Shown one piece after another: positions 57,601 to 64,000 of a stretch of 64,000 nucleotides of DNA. How positions within the stretch are numbered: the first letter of the stretch is position 1; the number at the start of each line of letters is the position of its first letter. The DNA is taken from the NCBI GenBank assembly GCA_936450465.1, contig OW388302.1:13293530-13357529 (forward strand), written 5' to 3'. Origin of the DNA: Gibbula magus. Taxonomy: Eukaryota > Mollusca > Gastropoda > Trochida > Trochidae. The translations under genes were made by a program, and so were the position numbers. Below the pieces are notes generated by a model. It was not told the DNA's origin. It saw only the letters and a program-made list of their open reading frames with translations, and did not search any database.

Positions 57601-58259
57601 TGAGACTGCTTTAGTCTTCCACTGACTCTAAAAAAGAATTTATTCATAGAATATCACCATTTTATCAAATATTGAAAAGGAGCCTATAAGAAATGGTGAA
57701 AAAGAATTTACTAAAAAAAATTCACCAATTTATTAAGTATTGAAATGGAGCCTATGAGAAATGGGATTTTCAAAAACTGAGGCTCCTATTCATTATGTAA
57801 TAAATGTTGGTATTGCCATAATGCAATTAAGAATTAAAACAATATAATGCAAAGGTGTATGATATTCATAACGAATGTTGATTTATGTGTAACCAATTTT
57901 GATAATAATTAGCAGGGGTCATGACCTAAAAAGGTTTTTTACATTTTCTTCTACAGCCCCAGGCCATTATTGCAATAGCTTACAGTGGTGAATTGTATGC
58001 AAAGAATTGTACCCGGTATATTCATTATTATATAATGTGTCTACGATCTTAAAAAATAGTATGATCTCTCCACCACATTATTATATGTTTGATACCAGCA
58101 ATTTATTTCCAAGCTTTGTGTTGCTCTTTCAACACATATATATAGCAGATTGGCAAAGTTATGGTAACAAAATATTTTTAAACTGCTTTAATCGTTTCAC
58201 TACCTAGATTCTTATTACTACAGTCCATTATCTGACCATTGCTATAAAGTCCACTCCAT

Positions 58260-58690
58260 AACATACCCCACTTATTATCTCCTGATGAGCTACAGAGGCC
58301 ATGGCTCTATTTTTGTAAATGTCTTCTTGAATATGTCTTCGTATGGAATTTGTTTCAGTATTTTGAGCTTGAGTACGGTTATTCCAAACGTTACTACAAA
58401 AAGCGGTAAAATGAAGGACTGATCCATAATGTGCAGCGATGTGCGTAAAAATCTGCGTAATAATTGATATTTCAAACTTCTTTAGCAATTAATCATGGGA
58501 GAAACTCTATCTACAACACTGTTAACGCGAGCAGCCCAATTAGTATCCTTTTGAAATATAACACCTAAATGTTTATGTTCTTCAACTTCATTTATAGGAG
58601 TCCCTTGCATATATAACTGAGGTTTTGGACTTGCCACCCGCTTTTTGACTAAATTGAATAGTTTTTTTCGGGTTTAAACTTCACCTGACA
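58260..58690 (-). mobile_element. LINE reverse-transcriptase fragment, frameshifted
   Basis: On the minus strand the frame reads INEVEEHKHLGVIFQKDTNW, the HLGV motif after the reverse-transcriptase palm. It stops near 58495 and continues in another frame (LKYQLLRRFLRT...). A family A MITE abuts its 5' side at 58694. Confidence 0.65.
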
Positions 58691-58693
58691 TTT

Positions 58694-59051
58694 ATAGTAG
58701 CACGTTTTTTCGCTCAAATAAGTCGATGAAATGTATTTGAAAAATAATGTCACCAATAGTAAAACACCATTCTCTCTCCGGAAAATCAAATTGAAAATGA
58801 GTCTACATGGTTCGGTAAAGCCATGGGGATCGTTTTTGTAATGCGAAATGATTAAATTGTGTTCATAATAAAATGGCCGCCATGCAATTTTTGCTTTATA
58901 CGCAACACCGTTATTGTCACTACGGATAATTGGTTTGTGTAATAACATGTTTTACCCTGTTTTTAAGTTAATATAAATGACATAAACTATCATTATAAAT
59001 AGGAAATTTAAAAAAATAAAATTTGCAAAAATCGTGCTACTGCCCCTTTAA
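58694..59051 (-). mobile_element. MITE family A, copy A11, next to LINE remnant
   Basis: Nearly full length in reverse. The left tip is missing where it meets the LINE reverse-transcriptase remnant. Confidence 0.8.
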
Positions 59052-60903
59052 GACTTTATTTTCATCAAAAAAAGAGTTTGTTGCCTTCTTGGTTCCTGGC
59101 CAAACTGAAACTGGAAATGTACAGATCAAAGCTCAAGTGTTGTGAAAGTTTCTCCTTTACTTTTAAGAGAATCTAAGTGTCTTAACCCTTAACTTGCGAA
59201 TCCAGGCATAGTCCGGGATGGCCATCAACAATTCCTAAGTGTCTCATTCCGGTTCCGGGATACTAGACTTAGATTAATTTGCGGATGTCTACCATTTAAC
59301 TAGTACTCAACTATCCCTGTCCGCGATCTGCGAGTCGAGTTGTCTCCGTGAGTCACTCCATAAAAATGTTTGTATTCTGCCTCGCAGTTCGCCATGATAA
59401 CGAGACTTTGTCAATGTCCGGTCGAAATGTCCAGCAAAAATCACACCAAATTGCGTGTGCATTGTTGACTCGTAACACATTGATAATTAGCTTTACAAAA
59501 GGCCAATTTTGTCGGGCTTCGCCCCGAAGCCTAATCTCCCTGAGAGCTAATTATCACCCACGTGTTTGCATTGCCTTGTGTTTGCATTGCCTTGTGTTTG
59601 CATTGCCCGTACATGCTATCTGCCTCACATCTAGCTGGATGGGAAAAAAAATCGGTAACTTGCCTTACTCCCACACTTCATATCATGTGAACGAATTGTT
59701 TGTTTTAAAAAAAATTACGGCAAAATAAAGGGGAAAGAATAGACTACAATCCCAAATAAAATTCGCAAATGTCAAAAAAAAAATAAAGACACAGCAAGCG
59801 CCGTGAAAAAATTATTAAATAAAAAAATAAAATGCGCGTATTTATTCACAGAAATAAAGATACAATTTTACCTCTCTGAGAGGCATGTGAAACCAAACGA
59901 CACACAAACTAATCAACATATTTTCATCGGTTATGGTTCGAGGTTAGCATTTATTTGAAAGGTCAAACAACATAACCATATTTGGGTTGACATGTGCTTA
60001 TTTGTCAACTGGTTCGAGATTATGATTTCTTGAAAAAGTGCGATGAACGACCGTTTGCAATGCCACGTACATGTTGTAAGTATTTACGATTTTATAGGTG
60101 GAAATAAAGACAAACTTTAGATAGCTATAGAATTATATAACAAAAGGTCGCATTCTAATAATTTTTATATCATTGTGAAGCCAGACTTCTTGTCTTCAAT
60201 TCCGTATATAAATGGAATTTTTTCGTTTCATATTAATGATGTTATGAGACCCGAATTAAAGACAATCTTTTGAAAGTAATAGAATTAAAATGAAAAATCA
60301 TAGAAAATTCAATCAAAGTTTCGGGTGTGAATTAGCCATTTGTGTACGGGTGCCGCGACTTGAATTTGTATTGAACGTCCATATATAATCCGTTTTCGCG
60401 ATGTAGATGCGATATATTTCTTAAAAACGGTACCGGAATCGCCGCCTGGAAATTCCGCCAACCAGCCGTACCATATTTAAAACTTTACTTTCCGTGTTTA
60501 GGTATCGCTACATTAGTCAGATCACTTCAACTACCTTTGAGCGGCCATTTTAAAGTGAACACCATGCATAAAATGGACTTAAAATGGAGCTTAACTGAAC
60601 CATGTATATTCATTTAAGAACTCTTTTATTGATTCAAGAGTGTTATTTAGCCATTGATAACACTTATTTACCTGTTCTTGGGGTCATTTGAAAAGAAAAA
60701 TGTGCTTCAGTGACTTTAATGAAGGTAATATTTTGATGACTTTGTAAATGAAAAATAAAAACAATGAGAAGTGAAATGAAAATAATTCAAATTATTGATA
60801 GGTGTTCACACTAAAATAGTCGCTAACAATTTTTGTTTCATACATGACATCATTTTCTATACGACTGCGGATAACGGGTCCTGTTATTGGCTGTTTTACT
60901 CTC
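59052..60903. other. No gene seen
   Basis: Contains a 16-bp tandem (GCCTTGTGTTTGCATT, about three copies, ~59560-59610) and at ~60540-60725 a diverged A'-like end. Confidence 0.5.
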
Positions 60904-61265
60904 TTAAAGGGGCAGTAGCACGTTTTTTCGCTCAAATAAGTTGATGAAATGTATTTGAAAAATAATTTAACCAATAGTAAAACATCCTTCTCTCTTCGGA
61001 AAATAAAGTTTAAAATGAGTGTACATGTTTCGGTAAAGCTATGGGAGTCGTTTTTGTAATACAAAATAATAAATTGTGTTCACAATAAAATGGCCGCAAT
61101 GAAATTTTTGCTTTATACACAACATAGTTTTTACCAATACAGATAATTGGTTTGTGTAATAAGATGTTTTACCCTCTAAAGTTAATTTAAATGACATAAA
61201 CTATCATCATAAATGGTAAATTTGAAAAAATAAATTTGGCAAAAAACGTTCTTCTGCCCCTTTAA
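60904..61265 (-). mobile_element. MITE family A, copy A12
   Basis: Full length with TTAA on both sides. Flanking DNA resembles a diverged related element, so this copy may also be nested. Confidence 0.85.
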
Positions 61266-63062
61266 GTAAATATGTACTGATAAACTTTTATTATAAACGG
61301 CAAAATTGATTATTTGAATGATAAAAAATGCAAAAACTATATTGCCTTTAACATTTTGTTTAAATAGAAAAACTGACTTGTGCTTTAGGGTGAAAAATCT
61401 TTGAGGGTGTAGGGCTTTGACAATTGAAGGTCATGAAATTTGTTATTTGTGACCTTGACCTTGGCATGACTCAATTAATAACTAATAACAAGCATTTTAG
61501 ATATAAAATAACGATCAGAGAGACTTTGATCAAGTCTAGGTGCAATTCCATACCATAGCATGATAAACATAGATCACGTCTATTTCTTCTTTCATGCACG
61601 TTTAGATGACACACATAATTATCTCCCCTTTACGAGAGCTGACAGATAATTTCGTCTTATTAGTACCCTTGTTAACGCTAATAAGGCGTTTCCATGGGTG
61701 ATATTTGAATCTCATCCACCATATTGTGTATGGAATTATGAAGAAATTTTCCGAGGTAAGTGTTTCTTCAAGTGCACAAACATGTTTTGTTTTCTTATAG
61801 AAATGAGGCCCTTATAAGAAGAGAATATGTTTGTGTGTAGGGGATTATTGATATAATGATATTATAATAATTTAATAAACAATAATTGTTGTTTTCTGGC
61901 TCTTTTATTGAAATCAGGCCCTTAGAACAGAATATTTATTTTTGCTGAGATTTTTGACATATTGATATTTGTTCAAACTAAGAGTATGCATATTGGAAAA
62001 ATGAAATATTTCTTTGATTGGCATTCTCGAATTGTGATAATGAAGATTGAGAAGAATTTTATAAATAATTTTTATGTTTTTGTCTCAGCATGCGAAAACG
62101 CTTAGAAATAAAGATACTGAAAATAGTTGAGTTTGCAAAATAACCCTTAAAAATATGATGTTTAATATGTGTGGGAATTACATAATATAATATATAGATA
62201 AATGACTAGTTTTTGAACCACAAGGGCTTAATAATTTTACCAATTTCCTCCAAATTAACGCCAAATTTATTTTGATCAAAAAGTTAACTGAAGTCTGATA
62301 ACTTTTCTCCCTTTAGAAATAATTAAAAAACCTGTTGCTTTGACTTTCAGACTGATTGCTCTAACTAGCAACTTTCCTGCAAGTTATCACAGGTGCGAGT
62401 TGCAATCACTGGCTAATTTAAAGGATAGATGCAATGACATGTGGTCCAAATCGCATTCATTTAAATGGGAGGTCAATTTGACAATTGCTCGATTTTAAAT
62501 TTCTGAAATCGGTCCATATACGTCTTTTTAAAAAAACGCCTGATTTAGCCCTGGCGACCAGAATGAAAGTCTGCAGGGGTGTGGCCCATGAAGGGGTGAC
62601 ATATCTGGAGGAATCTGATTTTCAACGATACGATACGATACGATATAACATTTTGATTGTTAATTTCACAAAGAAATCTTCAATAAACCAACTTAAATTT
62701 CCCATACATCGAATGTTTAGATATCCAACTAGGTACCATAATTCAGCAGATGACAATTACACAATTATTACATAAACATGTCTTTTTGGCTATGTAATAC
62801 ACCTCATAAATTCATTTAGCTGCAGTGATAATCATCATTAATTGTCTAGCCGGCCCCGTCTGTCGCTTATCACAGTCACGCCTAAGTGAGCATTTTCAAC
62901 ATGATTCGCTGAACTAATTGCAGTAGTGTTAAAATGGGTGAATTAAAATTGTCTTAATTATCAATTGCAAGTGTATATTGTCTCGATTTTATGCTCAATT
63001 GATTCCGATATACAATATACGTAGAGGTAATCATCTGTCATTATTGAGAAAAATGCATTTCA
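61266..63062. other. No gene seen
   Basis: AT-rich with a short CGATA tandem near 62627. ORFs are unsupported. Confidence 0.5.
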
Positions 63063-63215
63063 TCAGATCTTTAAACCTTGCTGCATTTTGCTAAATGTTC
63101 TGTGCTAGCGTAACAGGCTTCATAGTGCATGCTGCTACGCTTGCTACGCTAGCACAGACTCGTTGAAAAAATACGGTAAGGCTTGAATTAGTAACGGAGA
63201 CTGGCTCTCACATTT
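63063..63215. mobile_element. Family C hairpin element
   Basis: AACCTTGCTGCATTTTGC and TGTGCTAGCGTA are mirrored by TACGCTAGCACAG and GGTAAGGCTTG. Partial relatives lie at 32.73-32.85, 34.63-34.72, 44.44-44.51 and 50.67-50.82 kb. Confidence 0.55.
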
Positions 63216-63239
63216 ATTTGCTGGAGTTTTTAATTTTTA

Positions 63240-63640
63240 TGATCATCAAGCCTGAAAGGCCCAATGGGCTTATGGCATATAGCATGGTGTCCGGCGTCCG
63301 TCCTTCCATCCGCCTGTAAACGTTTCGCTTTTTCGACTTCTTCTCCAGAACCAATAACTCTAGAGAAGTGAAATTTTATGTGCAGACCCCTTGGCAAATT
63401 GGGATTCTAAATTGTAGATTTGCTGACCCTGTGACCCCTAATAGGGTCATAGGAGTCACAACCTTAAAAACCTATTTCTGACTTCTTTTCGAAGTATTGG
63501 TCACAGGGGTCGTGACGTAAAAAAACTATTTTCATCTTCTTCTCCAGTATGAAAAGCTCTAGAACAAGCTGAGAATTTTTTTTGTTTTTTGTTACTTAAA
63601 CAATACAAATTCTGATAAGCTAGAGAGCCAATGGCTCTAT
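63240..63640 (+). mobile_element. Dispersed repeat, GGCCCAATGGGC head
   Basis: Head GAAAGGCCCAATGGGCTTAT, then CTTCTTCTCCAGAACCAATA. Ends near GAGCCAATGGCTCTATTTT. Confidence 0.7.
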
Positions 63641-64000
63641 TTTATTCAAAACACTAGACAACTAAGGCAGCAAGAGCCTAAATAAAAGGCTTCTAAAAAA
63701 TAAACAGCAGTGCAGGAGAAGAAATTATATTTTGTTGTTTCCATGGCAACATGTTCCATCATGACACTTGTTTCATTGTAGCAAGTTTTAAAGATTACCG
63801 GTATTGTGATAATTTCCTTTTTCCAGTCCACAATTTAATATAAGAAGTTTTTTACTGATAATTATTCTACTCCCGGGACTTCAAAATCTATGGACTGTCA
63901 TGTGCAATAGAAACTGTTCTCAACATAATTTTTCCAGTTGAAAAAATCCAATGACTTGGAATGGCTTTGTGGGTACTTGTCATCTTATATCTGATAAAAA

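Overview
The window looks like nuclear DNA of an invertebrate, most likely a bivalve mollusc. It is AT-rich and intron-rich, with few genes and many small repeats. Three things support this placement. There is an AA15-type lytic polysaccharide monooxygenase (LPMO), a family common in arthropods and molluscs. There is an innexin, a gap-junction family absent from bacteria and plants. There are dispersed repeats of the style seen in bivalve genomes, including a 'GGGCTTATGGCATGG' element, tRNA-headed SINEs and many short elements inserted at TTAA. The species cannot be named from sequence alone.

Layout. 1-6072: foldback repeats, then a 2.8 kb array of a 22-bp unit (2295-5087), then more foldback DNA. 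6073-8360 (+): the last two exons of a secreted copper LPMO (AA15) with a long Ser/Pro/Arg-rich, internally repeated tail and a Cys-rich C-terminus; its 5' exons are not in view. 8361-15150: no gene seen; SINE and MITE copies, nested insertions and a tandem segmental duplication. 15159-34950 (+): a gene I assembled by hand from nine small exons whose phases agree throughout. It would encode a 246-residue, cysteine-free, highly charged secreted protein that I do not recognise. Its first intron holds a degenerate copy of exon 1 and a second 2.6 kb array of another 22-bp unit, whose core matches the 12 bases around the gene's own start codon. 37536-38519 (-): an innexin-like four-pass channel subunit. 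Its last 28 codons, stop included, are tandemly duplicated in frame into the 3' flank. 39420-40150: a 30-bp satellite with a 150-bp higher-order period. 40474-40635 (+): a possible first coding exon. 41 kb to the end: no convincing host gene; LINE fragments (47.9, 49.4 and 58.3-58.7 kb), MITEs, simple repeats and copies of the 'GGGCTTATGGCATGG' element.

The genes do not form a functional cluster. The main biology is (i) two secreted-protein genes and one channel gene, and (ii) a dense set of non-autonomous transposons. At least three of their terminal-repeat families (called A, B and D here) sit in TTAA targets and are found nested in one another. The most unusual object is the 15-18 kb region, where a signal-peptide exon appears to have seeded a duplicated dead exon and a stop-free minisatellite.
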